Assembly: GCF_001866055.1 (NCBI RefSeq)
Contig: NZ_MLQS01000001.1
Coordinates: 321,928 to 385,927, forward strand
Origin: Anaerobacillus alkalidiazotrophicus
GTDB lineage: Bacteria; Bacillota; Bacilli; Bacillales_H; Anaerobacillaceae
DNA: 64,000 bases
Direction: 5' to 3'
The notes beneath the pieces were generated by a model, which saw nothing but the letters and a program-made list of their open reading frames with translations, ran no database searches and was not told where the DNA came from. Positions 44,753 through 54,604 of the stretch are shown here, one piece after another; position 1 is the stretch's first letter; the number at the start of each line of letters is the position of its first letter. The position numbers and the translations under genes were made by a program.

Positions 44753-45757
44753 ATGGATAAAGAGGATTTAAAGCTCACATCTGCTGAGATAGGGACTTTG
44801 TGGGCAGAATATGTTAATGGTACAGCTGTTGATATTATAAACAAGTATATGTTATCCATTATAGAAGATGAAAAAATAAGAACACTTTTTGAGGATGCGA
44901 TAAGTACATTTGCAAAACAGAAAAATCAGATAGCTACGTTTATTGAAAATGAGGGATTTACTGTACCAATTGGATTTACTGATTCAGACCTTAATAAAGG
45001 GACAAAAAGATTGTTTTCGGACATTTTTTGTTTACACTATTTACACGTTATGACATTACATGGTTTATTGGGACACATAACATCACTTAGTGCCTCTGTA
45101 AGAAAGGATTTGAGAAATTTTTATGATTCATGCGATAATGACGGAAAAAGAATGTATCATCAAACGATAGAATTACTGTTAGAAAAGGGACATTTTCAAA
45201 GAGACCCTTACTTTTACCCTGAAGCAACTCCTGAATTTATTTCAGGTCAACAATTTTTAGATGGCTACTTTGGGGACAAACGACCTTTAGCTGCGACTGA
45301 AATTATCAGTCTTTCGTTTAATTTGAAAAAGAAGATATTGGAGAAAACTCTTTCTATTGCATTTAGCCAAGTTGCCCAATCTAAAGAAGTAAGAAAATTT
45401 TTGGAAACATCGCAAAAGACCTCGGATAACCAAATTCAAGCACTTAGTACTATATTAAAGAAAGATAATTTGCCTGTACCAATGTCTTGGGAAACAGAAG
45501 TCACAACTTCTCAGGATTCTCCTTTTTCAGATAAGTTAATGTTGTATCATATTGGTTTCCTACTACAAACCGCACAAGCCTATCATGGAACTGGACTTGC
45601 TTCTGCAATGCGAACTGACCTTGCCGTAACTTATGAGAAGATTATATTGAAAAACTTGATGGTGACAAAAGAATGGTTCAATATAATGACGCAGTATAAG
45701 TGGTTAGAGGAGCCTCCACTTTCTCCAAATAGAAAAAACCTTGCAAAAGACAAATAA
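44753..45757 (+). CDS. DUF3231 family protein
   Basis: 334 residues made of two similar halves, each starting with a four-helix segment (LTSAEIGTLWAEYVNGTA near 9; AATEIISLSFNLKKKILEK near 182) and holding a QIATFIENEGFTVPIGF or QIQALSTILKKDNLPVPMSW motif. This doubled architecture is DUF3231, found widely in spore-forming Bacilli, function unknown. No signal peptide. GAGGTGA precedes the ATG. Confidence 0.9.
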   Translation: MDKEDLKLTSAEIGTLWAEYVNGTAVDIINKYMLSIIEDEKIRTLFEDAISTFAKQKNQIATFIENEGFTVPIGFTDSDLNKGTKRLFSDIFCLHYLHVMTLHGLLGHITSLSASVRKDLRNFYDSCDNDGKRMYHQTIELLLEKGHFQRDPYFYPEATPEFISGQQFLDGYFGDKRPLAATEIISLSFNLKKKILEKTLSIAFSQVAQSKEVRKFLETSQKTSDNQIQALSTILKKDNLPVPMSWETEVTTSQDSPFSDKLMLYHIGFLLQTAQAYHGTGLASAMRTDLAVTYEKIILKNLMVTKEWFNIMTQYKWLEEPPLSPNRKNLAKDK

Positions 45758-45769
45758 TTAACCAATTAG

Positions 45770-45791
45770 CACCTCTTGTTAATGAGAGGTG
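45770..45791 (+). terminator. Terminator of the DUF3231 gene
   Basis: CACCTCT / AGAGGTG with an 8-nt loop, then GTTTTATTT. Confidence 0.75.
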
Positions 45792-45885
45792 TTTTATTTA
45801 TGACCAAAAGTTCTTACTCAACAAAACTGCTCGTTTAAGTTCATTTTTTCACAAACCATCTAAAAATGAAGATATTTATTGCACA

Positions 45886-45930
45886 GTATTTAGTCTACTG
45901 CGCAATAAAAGATTCTGTTATAAATGAAAG
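45886..45930 (+). repeat. Degenerate copy of dispersed repeat family 3
   Basis: CTACTGCGCAATAAAAGATTCTGTTATAA echoes ACTGCGCAGCAAGAGATCCTGTTATAA of 44145-44283 in two parts (GCGCA and TTCTGTTATAA). The rest of 45792-46038 has nothing recognised. Confidence 0.4.
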
Positions 45931-46038
45931 TTCTTTTAAAGACTGTTTCTACGAGATTACTGTTTTGTTTCATAAACTAAAGCAATCTCGTACCTACCGA
46001 ATAAGAACCGATTGTTGATAACCTGAATTTAATTATAA

Positions 46039-46078
46039 AAAATCCTTACTACCAGCACTCAACTGGCAGTAAGGATTT
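46039..46078 (-). terminator. Terminator of yhbH
   Basis: AAATCCTTACTACCAG / CTGGCAGTAAGGATTT, a 16-bp near-perfect stem directly after yhbH, with A/T tracts on both sides. Confidence 0.9.
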
Positions 46079-46087
46079 CTCCTTTTA

Positions 46088-47260
46088 TTAAACCATCGCT
46101 CCTTCTTCTTCCTTCTTAAAGAAGCTCTTCAACGCTCGATACACATCGCCTTTTTCTTTTAATATATAATGACGGAATCTTTCGTCGTTAATATTTTTGT
46201 AGGCGTTCATAAGTGTACTATGACGATTGTATTGGTTCACCTCACCATACCCAAACATGCTTGATATTTCCATTAATTCGTTAACGAGCTTTAGGCAACG
46301 TGCATTATCGGATGTTAGGTTATCACCATCAGAAAAGTGGAACGGGTAAATGTTATATCTTGAAGGCTCATATTTTAAATTTATTAATTCTAATGCCTTT
46401 CGGTAAGCACTTGAACAAATCGTACCTCCGCTTTCACCCTTTGAGAAGAAGTCTTCTTCAGATACTACCTTTGCTTCTGTATGATGTGCTATAAATTCAA
46501 TGTCTACTGTTTCATATTTCGTACGAAGAAAACGTGTCATCCAAAAGAAAAAGCTACGTGCCATATATTTTTCCCATTTCCCCATTGATCCTGATGTATC
46601 CATCATTGCTAATACAACTGCTTTAGATTCAGGCTTGACGATTTCATTCCACGTTTTAAACCTTAAGTCATCGTTGTGAATTGGTGCGATTCCTGGTCTA
46701 CCTTCCATTGCATTTCTCTTAAGAGCTGATAGGATTGTGCGCTTTTTATCAATATTACCCATTAATCCTTTTTTACGAATGTCGTTAAATTCAATATCTT
46801 CAACAATAATATTATCCTGCTCTTTTTGCTTAAGATTAGGCAGCTCTAATTCCTTAAATAACATGTTTTCTAGCTCCATAATTGAAACTTCTGCTTCATA
46901 ATAATCATCCCCAGCTTGGTCGCCGGCACCTTGGCCTTTTCCTGGACCTTGCTTTTGATCTCCACTTCCATCTCTTGCTACAACATCTCCTACTTCGCTG
47001 TCTCCATCTCCTTGACCTACATGTTTGTTTTTATCATAGTTATAGCGAATTTTATATTCATCTAGAGATCTTATTGGGATTTTTATGACGTCTCGGCCGT
47101 TGGACATAATAATATTCTCTTCACTAACTAAGTCTGGTAAATTTTTTGTAATTGCGTCCTGTACTTTTTCCTGATGTCTCTGCTGATCCTGATATCCTTT
47201 ACGGTGAAGAGACCAATTTTCTTGAGAGACAACATAATTTTTGTCATTACCGCCTTTCAT
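46088..47260 (-). CDS. yhbH: Sporulation protein YhbH (DUF444)
   Basis: 390 residues, close to the usual length. It has the DUF444 features: the basic N-terminus ([18 protein letters not shown]), a Gly/Asp-rich linker (about 80-120) and a VWA-like domain from about 215 with the metal-site motif MMDTSGSMG and a second region FSDGDN. It is produced in the mother cell in B. subtilis and works with the PrkA kinase. Here prkA is 2.2 kb away in the same direction, separated by usp and sip genes. Confidence 0.95.
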   Translation of the reverse strand: MKGGNDKNYVVSQENWSLHRKGYQDQQRHQEKVQDAITKNLPDLVSEENIIMSNGRDVIKIPIRSLDEYKIRYNYDKNKHVGQGDGDSEVGDVVARDGSGDQKQGPGKGQGAGDQAGDDYYEAEVSIMELENMLFKELELPNLKQKEQDNIIVEDIEFNDIRKKGLMGNIDKKRTILSALKRNAMEGRPGIAPIHNDDLRFKTWNEIVKPESKAVVLAMMDTSGSMGKWEKYMARSFFFWMTRFLRTKYETVDIEFIAHHTEAKVVSEEDFFSKGESGGTICSSAYRKALELINLKYEPSRYNIYPFHFSDGDNLTSDNARCLKLVNELMEISSMFGYGEVNQYNRHSTLMNAYKNINDERFRHYILKEKGDVYRALKSFFKKEEEGAMV

Positions 47261-47700
47261 CCATCATTCCCTCCTCTTTGTCGAATTTATTCCATTACCA
47301 TTACATTTGGCAGGAATATAGAGCTTAAACATTTTACATTACTAACTAATACTTAATACTATTTCTGAAGTTTCAACAAAAAAATTTTTTGGGTTTTAAT
47401 CACATTTTTGTTATCTCTTGCATATAAATAACTCGACGGAATATAGTTGTGTGAATTTCTAACATGTCTGAAGAGAAAAATATTTTATTTACTCTATCCT
47501 ATGCAGAGGCTTACTAGAGTTGACAAGAATTTCTGATATTTCTTTAAATTCTTGTTTGGACAAGTATCCTAAACAATGAATAAAGGAGTTTATTAAAACG
47601 TAATAATCTGGACATGCCGATGTCATCTTTGACCGCAATCTATGTGCTTTTTGCGTCTGACAGCAACGCTTCGAAGTAGGCTTCCTCGAAGCATTGTTTT

Positions 47701-47759
47701 GTGCGACGAGTAACCGCAGGAGCAATTGTTTTCCGTGCGACGAGTAACCGCAGGAGCAA
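47701..47759 (+). repeat. Tandem direct repeat, two 25-bp units
   Basis: GTGCGACGAGTAACCGCAGG plus AGCAA occurs identically at 47701-47725 and 47735-47759, spaced by TTGTTTTCC. The type (CGAGTAACCGCAGGAGCAA) is common between Bacillus genes. Minus-strand open frames across it (47489-47725, 47640-47828) are not called as genes. Confidence 0.85.
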
Positions 47760-47793
47760 AGTAGCGTGAAGCATAATCAAAGAAGCAAATCCA

Positions 47794-47881
47794 GAAGTCA
47801 GAAACTTGACTGAAGTGATCGAGCTCATAGTCTGCTTGCGCTAGACAGTTTCCGAGTTAGAAATTTATAAATTCTGATTAT
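47794..47881 (+). repeat. Dispersed repeat family 2, copy 2
   Basis: Starts GAAGTCAGAAACTTGACTGA and ends AATTCTGATTATA, parallel to 37792-37879 including ACTGAAGTGATCG, CTAGACAGTTT and GTTAGAAATTTATAAATT. As in that copy, it stands immediately before the terminator of a minus-strand gene. Confidence 0.8.
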
Positions 47882-47887
47882 AAAGCA

Positions 47888-47914
47888 AAAGATCGCACAT
47901 GGGGTGCGATCTTT
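47888..47914 (-). terminator. Terminator of sip
   Basis: AAAGATCGCAC / GTGCGATCTTT hairpin, overlapping the last two bases of the signal peptidase stop codon. Confidence 0.88.
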
Positions 47915-48500
47915 ATTTAAGTTTTCGAAATTCTTTAATTGGCCAGTATGCAATATCAGCTTTCCCTACAATGTCATCAAAGGAAATAAAACCAATTTGT
48001 CTACTATCAACACTATTACGGCGATTATCACCTAATACAAATAAATGATCTTTCGGTACATATTTTTCTCCTGTCAATTCTTCTAAAGTAAAATCATGTG
48101 TATATGGATACCTTTTGTATACATCCGTTATTTCCACTAAATAAGGTTCATCTACCGCTATGCCGTTTACATATAGAACATCATCTTTATATTCAATGAA
48201 ATCCCCTGGAAGACCAATAACACGCTTAATATAATCTGTAGTTTCGTTAGCATGAAACACAATCATATCGAATCTTTTTGGTGCACCTATACCATATCCA
48301 ATCTTATTTATTATCACTCTGTCACGATCTTGGATTGTCGGCATCATGGAAGAACCATAAACGATATAGTTAGTAAACAAAAAGCCTCGTATCGCCACTA
48401 CTAATACTAGTACAACCACTAGTGTTTTCGCCCAACTTATGATTTCTTTTTTTACTTTTTTCCTTTTTTCTATATTTTCTAATCGTCTATTTATCTCCAT
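47913..48500 (-). CDS. Type I signal peptidase
   Basis: 195 residues with one N-terminal membrane anchor (about 22-42) and a secreted catalytic domain. Motifs: GSSMMPTI (catalytic Ser), DYIKRVIGLPGD (catalytic Lys) and GDNRRNSVDSRQIGF (box E). It cleaves signal peptides outside the membrane. The open frame extends to 48590, but GGGAAGTGG (48505-48513) selects the ATG at 48500, giving the usual Sip length. It sits inside the yhbH/prkA block. Confidence 0.94.
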   Translation of the reverse strand: MEINRRLENIEKRKKVKKEIISWAKTLVVVLVLVVAIRGFLFTNYIVYGSSMMPTIQDRDRVIINKIGYGIGAPKRFDMIVFHANETTDYIKRVIGLPGDFIEYKDDVLYVNGIAVDEPYLVEITDVYKRYPYTHDFTLEELTGEKYVPKDHLFVLGDNRRNSVDSRQIGFISFDDIVGKADIAYWPIKEFRKLK

Positions 48501-48693
48501 TTGTCCACTTCCCAAATTTTTAATAAGAAAAATATTAAATATGCGCACGATCAATTTTCTAAAAATTATTAATATGCTCATTTTTACCATTTTTTATTTA
48601 TTTAAACGTGGGGTAAATGAAAAATGAACGTTCGTTCCAAGAATTGTCTAAGTTAAAAAACACCTATCAAAAAAAGATAAGTGTCTCTATGTA

Positions 48694-49113
48694 TTACTTT
48701 ACAATCATAACAGGACAGTTTGCTCGCTTAGCCACTTTATGACTAACACTTCCTAAAACCATCTCTTGAAGAGTGTTCAGTCCGCGACTTCCAATAACAA
48801 CTAAATCATATTGATTTTCATTAGCAAATTTCACAATAGTCGGCCCCGGTTCTCCATGAACTAAATGAAATTTATGAGAGATATCGTCTTTTACTAACAT
48901 CTCCTCTATCGGTCTAAGTTTTGCCTTTCTTTGCTCAGTTATAACTTTTACATCAAAATTACTTAATACATCAGATTTAGATGTTGAACCATCAATAACA
49001 TAAATAACTTCTATACTACTTTCATTACATATTTTAGATATTGCCAAAGCTTTTTCTGCTGCACGAATGGAATGTTCAGAGCCATCTGCTGCTAACAATA
49101 TTTTTTTAAACAT
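48694..49113 (-). CDS. Universal stress protein (UspA family)
   Basis: 139 residues. The ATP-binding UspA pattern is visible: LLAADGSEHSIRAAEKAL at the start and GSRGLNTLQEMVLGSVSHKV near 110 (G-2X-G-9X-G(S/T)). Cytoplasmic, probably binds ATP. GGGGGAGG precedes the ATG. It is flanked by sip and prkA. Confidence 0.93.
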   Translation of the reverse strand: MFKKILLAADGSEHSIRAAEKALAISKICNESSIEVIYVIDGSTSKSDVLSNFDVKVITEQRKAKLRPIEEMLVKDDISHKFHLVHGEPGPTIVKFANENQYDLVVIGSRGLNTLQEMVLGSVSHKVAKRANCPVMIVK

Positions 49114-49406
49114 TGTAATTCCTCCCCCTTTTCAACTCTAATATATTATATCTACTCGATAACATGCATTATCCATTTTACTCCAAATAATTGTTTCTTC
49201 ATACAGTGTTACATCTCCTACTATACTTAATAAATTTTAATAATTTTTTCTCGACTTGAAACAAGCTAATACTACAGATTTTTTATCTTTTCAAGAATAC
49301 AAAGTCAAAAGAATACTTGAACAACAGCATACCTTTTACAGTGCTCCCTTCCTTAATAAGAGGAAAGATAATAGGCTTTAATAATTTTCAATTTCCCAAC
49401 TTAAAA

Positions 49407-49462
49407 AAGTTGACTCTATAGTATCAGTTCTTGTGAAAAAAACTGATACTATGAGTCAACTT
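49407..49462 (-). terminator. Long terminator of prkA
   Basis: A stem of about 22 bp (AAGTTGACTC.ATAGTATCAGTT with one bulge) just after prkA, followed on the minus strand by TTTTTTAAG. 49114-49406 between usp and this hairpin shows nothing else. Confidence 0.93.
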
Positions 49463-49468
49463 CCTCAT

Positions 49469-51364
49469 TTATCTATTTAACAAACTACCTACATAACGTA
49501 GCAATTCATTAGCTGATACAGAATTGTATCCATGCTCGTCGATAAGTCTTGCAATTACTTCATTAACCTTTTTCAGCTGATTTTCGTCAGGTGTTTTGGT
49601 CGATGTAGTAATCTTGACTACGTCTTTGAGATCAGCAAATAACTTCTTCTGTATAGCCTCTCTTAAGCGCTCATGTGAATTATAATCAAATCTCTTTCCT
49701 TTACGAGCATAAGCGGAAATTCGAATGAGTATTTCTTCCCGGAATGCTTTTTTCGCATTTTCTGAAATGCCAATTTGTTCTTCAATTGAACGCATTAACT
49801 TTTCATCTGGATTCATCTCATCTCCAGTTAATGGATCACGCAGTTTATTTTTATTACAAAATGCTTCAACATTATCTAAATAGTTATCCATCAACGTCTT
49901 AGCTGACTCTTCATAAGAATAAACAAATGCCTTTTGAACTTCTTTCTTTGCAATTTCATCATATTCTTTTCTTGCTACAGAAATGAAATTAATGTATCTT
50001 TCACGGTCTTCTTTAGATATAGATGCATGTTGATCTAATCCTTCTTTTATAGAACGTAATACATCCAATGCATTAATTGACGATAGTTCTTTGCGAATTA
50101 TTGCCGAGGAAATACGATTAATGACATAACGTGGGTCGATTCCTGTCATACCTTCATCTTGGTATTCCTTTTTCATTTCCTCAACGTCTTGTGTATTGAA
50201 TCCTTCGACAGTTTGCCCGTCATAAAGCTTAAGTTTCTTGAGAACATCTACGCCTTGTTTCTTTGATTCTTTGAGCCTTGTTAAAATAGTAAAGATAGCA
50301 GCAACCCTTAATGCATGTGGAGCAATATGAACATCAGAAATATCACTATCTTTAATCATCTTCTTATAAATCTTTTCTTCTTCAGAAACTCTTAAGTTAT
50401 AAGGGATTGGCATAACAATAATTCTCGAATGAAGGGCTTCATTTTTCTTATTTGAGATAAATGATTTATACTCTGCTTCATTCGTATGAGCTACGATCAT
50501 TTCATCTGCTGAGATTAAAGCAAATCTACCGGCTTTAAAGTTCCCTTCTTGGGTTAATGATAATAAATGCCATAAAAACTTCTCATCACACTTCAACATT
50601 TCTTGGAATTCCATTAAACCACGGTTAGCTTTATTTAGTTCACCATCAAATCGGTAGGCACGTGGATCTGACTCTGAACCATACTCAGCAATCGTTGAAA
50701 AGTCGATACTTCCAGTTAAATCCGCTATATCTTGAGACTTTGGATCTGATGGACTGAATGTACCAATACCAACACGGCGATCCTCTGAAAGCAAAATTCT
50801 TTGGACGATCACATCTTCAATTACACCGCCATACTCCTGTTCCAAGCGCATCATATTGAGAGGAGAGAGGTTCCCTTCTACCTTTATTCCATATTCATTA
50901 TAAAAATCTTCCCTTAAATGATGAGGGATTAAGTGCAATGGATCTTCATGCATTGGGCAGCCTTTAATGGCATAAATAGCACCATCTTCAGATCGAGAGT
51001 ATTTCTCTAAACCTCTTTTCAGCATTGAAACTAAGGTTGATTTACCGCCACTAACAGGTCCCATTAGTAATAAAATACGCTTTCTAACATCTAACCTTTT
51101 AGCTGCTGAATGAAAATATTCTTCTACCAACCTCTCGATAGCTTCTTCTAATCCATAGATTTCATTGCTAAAGAACTTATAACTTTTCTTCCCATCAACC
51201 TCTTCAATGCCAGCATCCTTTATCATATTATAAATACGAGAATGTGCTGTCTGCGCAACCTCAGGCTTCTTTTTAATGATTTCTAAATATTCACGGAACG
51301 TACCTTCCCAAGTAAGTCGTTTCTCTTCTTCTCGAAACTCTTTAAGTCTATCTAAGATACTCAT
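49469..51364 (-). CDS. prkA: PrkA serine protein kinase / AAA protein
   Basis: 631 residues, the family length. The N-terminal AAA region has Walker A GPVSGGKSTL near 103 and the PrkA-specific CPMHEDPLHLIP; the C-terminal part is the kinase-like helical domain ending with RLIDEHGYNSVSANELLRYVG. PrkA promotes sporulation gene expression in the mother cell in B. subtilis and acts with YhbH. GGGAGGAGG precedes the ATG. It ends at the long hairpin 49407-49462. Confidence 0.96.
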   Translation of the reverse strand: MSILDRLKEFREEEKRLTWEGTFREYLEIIKKKPEVAQTAHSRIYNMIKDAGIEEVDGKKSYKFFSNEIYGLEEAIERLVEEYFHSAAKRLDVRKRILLLMGPVSGGKSTLVSMLKRGLEKYSRSEDGAIYAIKGCPMHEDPLHLIPHHLREDFYNEYGIKVEGNLSPLNMMRLEQEYGGVIEDVIVQRILLSEDRRVGIGTFSPSDPKSQDIADLTGSIDFSTIAEYGSESDPRAYRFDGELNKANRGLMEFQEMLKCDEKFLWHLLSLTQEGNFKAGRFALISADEMIVAHTNEAEYKSFISNKKNEALHSRIIVMPIPYNLRVSEEEKIYKKMIKDSDISDVHIAPHALRVAAIFTILTRLKESKKQGVDVLKKLKLYDGQTVEGFNTQDVEEMKKEYQDEGMTGIDPRYVINRISSAIIRKELSSINALDVLRSIKEGLDQHASISKEDRERYINFISVARKEYDEIAKKEVQKAFVYSYEESAKTLMDNYLDNVEAFCNKNKLRDPLTGDEMNPDEKLMRSIEEQIGISENAKKAFREEILIRISAYARKGKRFDYNSHERLREAIQKKLFADLKDVVKITTSTKTPDENQLKKVNEVIARLIDEHGYNSVSANELLRYVGSLLNR

Positions 51365-51577
51365 TAAATCCTCCTCCCAATCTATCTGCTTAAATTACGT
51401 ACTTGATTTAATACTATGCGCTAAATAACTTGTTCATTCACTAATCACCTTATTCCATATAAAAAAAATAACAGTTCTAAAGTCTAAAATGCTAAAATAA
51501 AAAGTAGTTTTTATTATTAATCGCTACTAAAGGACTAGAAAATCAAGTCTAGTGGTAGTAAAAAATTTCTAGAAAGA

Positions 51578-53452
51578 GTGAGTTTGTTGGGAAAAATCCT
51601 AGGTTTTTTTCTTATTTTGATCTTTATTAGCGTTTTTTCATTTTCCTTCATTGGTTTTTCAAATGAGTTAAGTCAAGTTCAGACTATAGAAAGCCTTTTA
51701 GGAGAAAAAGTAACTACTTATGATTTTTCTCTACATAATAATAGCTATATATATGATTCAAACGGGGATATAATTTCTGAAATTTATAGAGAGGAAAATC
51801 GTATTTATATTTCTTATGATGAGATACCACCATACTTTATCGAAGCAATTATTGCCACAGAAGATCGACAATTTTTTTCACATAAAGGTTTTGATATAAC
51901 TGGTATTGCTAGAGCTTTTTTGGTGAATGTTGAAAACCAATCAGTTGAGCAAGGCGGAAGTACACTTACACAACAGTTAGTTAAAAATATTTATTTAACA
52001 AATGACCGTACTTACAATCGTAAACTTACAGAATTGTTGTACGCCTTTCAGGTTGAAAAAATGTTTTCAAAAGAAAAAATTCTTGAACTTTATCTAAATG
52101 CAATATTTTTCCAAAATGGCGTTTATGGTATCGAAGCTGCCAGTCAATTTTATTTATCGCGTTCTGTTAGTGAACTTTCATTAGCTGAAGTAGCCTATTT
52201 ACTTGCAATACCAAACAATCCGACTCATTATAATCCTTTTATCAACCCCGGTAATACAACCGAAAGAAAAAACTGGATATTAACTAAAATGCTGGAACTA
52301 CAATTCATCACGAAAGAGCAGCACAATGCTGCTAGAGATAGAAAAATAACATTAAACCCATCAAAAAAAATCGATCTCTATCCAGATTACGTAACCTATA
52401 TCCATTATGAACTTGAACAATTAGTTGGGGAAAAAGAGGGATATAATCAAAAGATTGAACGTGCCTCTACAAATGAGCATAAAAATCAATATATAAGCCG
52501 TCGCAAAAAACGTGTAGAGGAACTGCTTTCAAGCGGCATTGACATTCATACATCACTTCAACCAAAAAAGCAAGAGAATATTTACCAGGTCATCGCTAAG
52601 CACATCCCCAATCAGAGTATACAAGGTGCTGCCGTCATAATTGATCATCGCTCAAACAATATTGTTGCAATTAGTGGTGGAAAACAATACAAAAAGTTTG
52701 ATTTCCATCGTGGTTTTCAAGCATTTCGCCAACCAGGATCATCTATAAAATCACTACTAGTATTTGGTCCATATTTATCAGAAAGGAATAGCTCAATCAA
52801 TAATTCCATTAACGCTTCGAATTTTTGTGAAAATGGTTATTGTCCAAGAAATTACGGTGGGACTATCTATGGAAATGTAAGGTTAGAAACTGCCTTTAAA
52901 CATTCTTACAATACAGCTGCTGTTCGAATGCTTGACCAAATAGGGATCGAAACGGCTTTTTCTTACTTCTCTAAATTGGGTTTCACAAAAATAGTTGAAG
53001 AGGATTTCAACTTACCTTCAGCCTTAGGTGGACTCACATATGGCGTGAGCCCGTTAGAAATGACAACAGCCTACACTATATTTGCCAATGACGGGATGTT
53101 CCAAAAAGCAAGGGGCATTGAGAAGGTATTGGATTCAAACGGAAAAGTATTACTAGAGTGGGATAAACAGCCACAGCAAGTATGGAATAAAGAAACCAAT
53201 TCTAAAATGAGAAGTTTACTAAATAAAGTCATCACTGAAGGAACAGCAAGAAAAGCTTACTTTAACTCCGGGAATAATTTTATTGGAGGGAAAACAGGGA
53301 CAACCAACGCTTTTTTTGACCTTTGGTTTATCGGACTTAATGAAGAGTATACAACAGGAGTTTGGGTTGGGTACGATCAACCGAAAAGCCTATCTCATAT
53401 AAATTCACGTGCTCCTCATTTACTCATTTGGCGCGATTTAATGCAAGACTAA
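51578..53452 (+). CDS. Class A penicillin-binding protein
   Basis: 624 residues: membrane anchor (about 5-28), GT51 glycosyltransferase (about 55-235: ATEDRQFFSHKGFD, QGGSTLTQQLVKN) and transpeptidase (about 330-615: SSIK, SYNTAAV and GGKTGTTN, the SxxK/SxN/KTG boxes). It polymerises and cross-links peptidoglycan outside the membrane. The short C-terminus, without extra domains, is like PbpF/PbpG-type sporulation PBPs. The GTG at 51578 is the annotated start; a TTG two codons later is an alternative, since GAAAGAG fits it slightly better. Confidence 0.93.
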   Translation: MSLLGKILGFFLILIFISVFSFSFIGFSNELSQVQTIESLLGEKVTTYDFSLHNNSYIYDSNGDIISEIYREENRIYISYDEIPPYFIEAIIATEDRQFFSHKGFDITGIARAFLVNVENQSVEQGGSTLTQQLVKNIYLTNDRTYNRKLTELLYAFQVEKMFSKEKILELYLNAIFFQNGVYGIEAASQFYLSRSVSELSLAEVAYLLAIPNNPTHYNPFINPGNTTERKNWILTKMLELQFITKEQHNAARDRKITLNPSKKIDLYPDYVTYIHYELEQLVGEKEGYNQKIERASTNEHKNQYISRRKKRVEELLSSGIDIHTSLQPKKQENIYQVIAKHIPNQSIQGAAVIIDHRSNNIVAISGGKQYKKFDFHRGFQAFRQPGSSIKSLLVFGPYLSERNSSINNSINASNFCENGYCPRNYGGTIYGNVRLETAFKHSYNTAAVRMLDQIGIETAFSYFSKLGFTKIVEEDFNLPSALGGLTYGVSPLEMTTAYTIFANDGMFQKARGIEKVLDSNGKVLLEWDKQPQQVWNKETNSKMRSLLNKVITEGTARKAYFNSGNNFIGGKTGTTNAFFDLWFIGLNEEYTTGVWVGYDQPKSLSHINSRAPHLLIWRDLMQD

Positions 53453-53456
53453 ATCC

Positions 53457-53507
53457 AAAAAATGTAGAATATTAGATTATTCGAAAAACTAACATTCTAC
53501 ATTTTTT
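53457..53507. terminator. Bidirectional terminator
   Basis: A 14-bp stem (AAAAAATGTAGAAT / ATTCTACATTTTTT) between convergent pbp and the YufK-like gene. Confidence 0.9.
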
Positions 53508-54065
53508 CTAAATTGGCAAACTTGCTAAAAAACTGTTATACAGTTTGGTCATGGCATATGATACTGAAAGAACAAACGCAAACCAAAAAAAGACGTGAAA
53601 AAAAACCATGCCTATTAAGCCAATCGAAGATAAAGACGAACTCACTTTATAAACAAAGAAAACAAAGTAACTAAGGGTAACTACTATTAAAATGATCAGA
53701 ATAAACATTATATGATAAAACAAAAATAATGATACGACACTACCTACTAGGTAAAGCCAAGAGCCTGATCGAATTTTTGTTAGCTCTACTCCCTCTTTAT
53801 CATTTGAAAAAAATAGAAGTGAAAGTTCAATCATTGTATTAGCAATCAGCTTTAAAGCTGCAAATACCATGAAGAAAAATAATAAAAGTAAAAATAATAG
53901 TGTTAATTTTATCCCACTCTCAGAAAACACTTCCGTCATTCCTTGGTAAACACCTAAATCATACAGCTTTTGAATAATGATTCCTTCGACATATAAAGAT
54001 AAGGAAGTACTAAACAGAATAATTGAAATTAACGGGAAATGGCTAGTTAAATATGTATTTTTCAA
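53508..54065 (-). CDS. YufK-like membrane protein (DUF5366)
   Basis: 185 residues with about five hydrophobic helices (about 8-28, 50-75, 102-122, 125-142, 148-172). The length and pattern agree with the YufK/DUF5366 family of Bacilli; the match is from memory of family character, function unknown. TTG start at 54065 with AAAGGAAAG upstream. Terminator 54097-54128 lies between it and trmL. Confidence 0.7.
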   Translation of the reverse strand: MKNTYLTSHFPLISIILFSTSLSLYVEGIIIQKLYDLGVYQGMTEVFSESGIKLTLLFLLLLFFFMVFAALKLIANTMIELSLLFFSNDKEGVELTKIRSGSWLYLVGSVVSLFLFYHIMFILIILIVVTLSYFVFFVYKVSSSLSSIGLIGMVFFHVFFWFAFVLSVSYAMTKLYNSFLASLPI

Positions 54066-54096
54066 AAAAAATCTTTCCTTTACTTTAAGTATCCTG

Positions 54097-54128
54097 AAAA
54101 AGAGCTGACGTGTAATGTCAGCTCTTTT
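54097..54128 (-). terminator. Terminator of trmL
   Basis: AAAAGAGCTGAC / GTCAGCTCTTTT, a 12-bp perfect stem after trmL. Confidence 0.92.
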
Positions 54129-54130
54129 GT

Positions 54131-54604
54131 TTAAGTTAAATCCGGAAAATTCCGTTGTCGTAATGCCTCATACACTAATATAGCTGCAGTATTTGAAAGG
54201 TTTAAAGAACGAATTTTATCTGATTGCGGAATACGTAAACAACGGTCTATATTCGCATCTAATAAATCCTTAGGTAAACCTGTTGTTTCACGACCAAATA
54301 CGAAGAAATGATCACTCTCTAAATTACTATAATCGAAATCAGTATAATTTTTCTTTCCTACTGTTTCAATAAAGTAAAAGTTTGCCTCTGGGAAAGTTTC
54401 AAATAATTCATCCATCGAATCATAATAATTAATTTTTACATTTGGCCAATAGTCGCACCCTGCTCTTTTAAGCATTTTATCGTCTGTTGAAAATCCTAAT
54501 GGCCGAATTAAATGTAATGACGTATTAGTCCCTGCACAAGTACGAGCAATATTTCCTGTGTTTGCTGGGATTTCGGGTTGATATAAAACGATATGTAATC
54601 CCAT
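54131..54604 (-). CDS. trmL: tRNA (cytidine/uridine-2'-O)-methyltransferase TrmL
   Basis: 157 residues of the SPOUT family: IVLYQPEIPANTGNIARTCAG at the start, FGRETTGLP and RIPQSDKIRSLNLSNTAAI forming the knotted SAM site. It methylates the wobble ribose of tRNA-Leu. GAGGTGAAAAA precedes the ATG at 54604; the frame opens eight codons earlier. In B. subtilis (cspR) it also neighbours yhbB and prkA. Confidence 0.95.
   Translation of the reverse strand: MGLHIVLYQPEIPANTGNIARTCAGTNTSLHLIRPLGFSTDDKMLKRAGCDYWPNVKINYYDSMDELFETFPEANFYFIETVGKKNYTDFDYSNLESDHFFVFGRETTGLPKDLLDANIDRCLRIPQSDKIRSLNLSNTAAILVYEALRQRNFPDLT

Noticed and set aside
47701..47759. CRISPR-like array
   Set aside because: Only two units with a 9-bp spacer and no cas genes.
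47489..47828. Two minus-strand open frames
   Set aside because: They cross the tandem repeat and change character halfway. No ribosome site; the left part could be a decayed gene but evidence is too thin.
51365..51577. Sigma-E promoter for prkA
   Set aside because: GCATAGTAT is close to the -10 consensus, but no matching -35 at the right distance was found.
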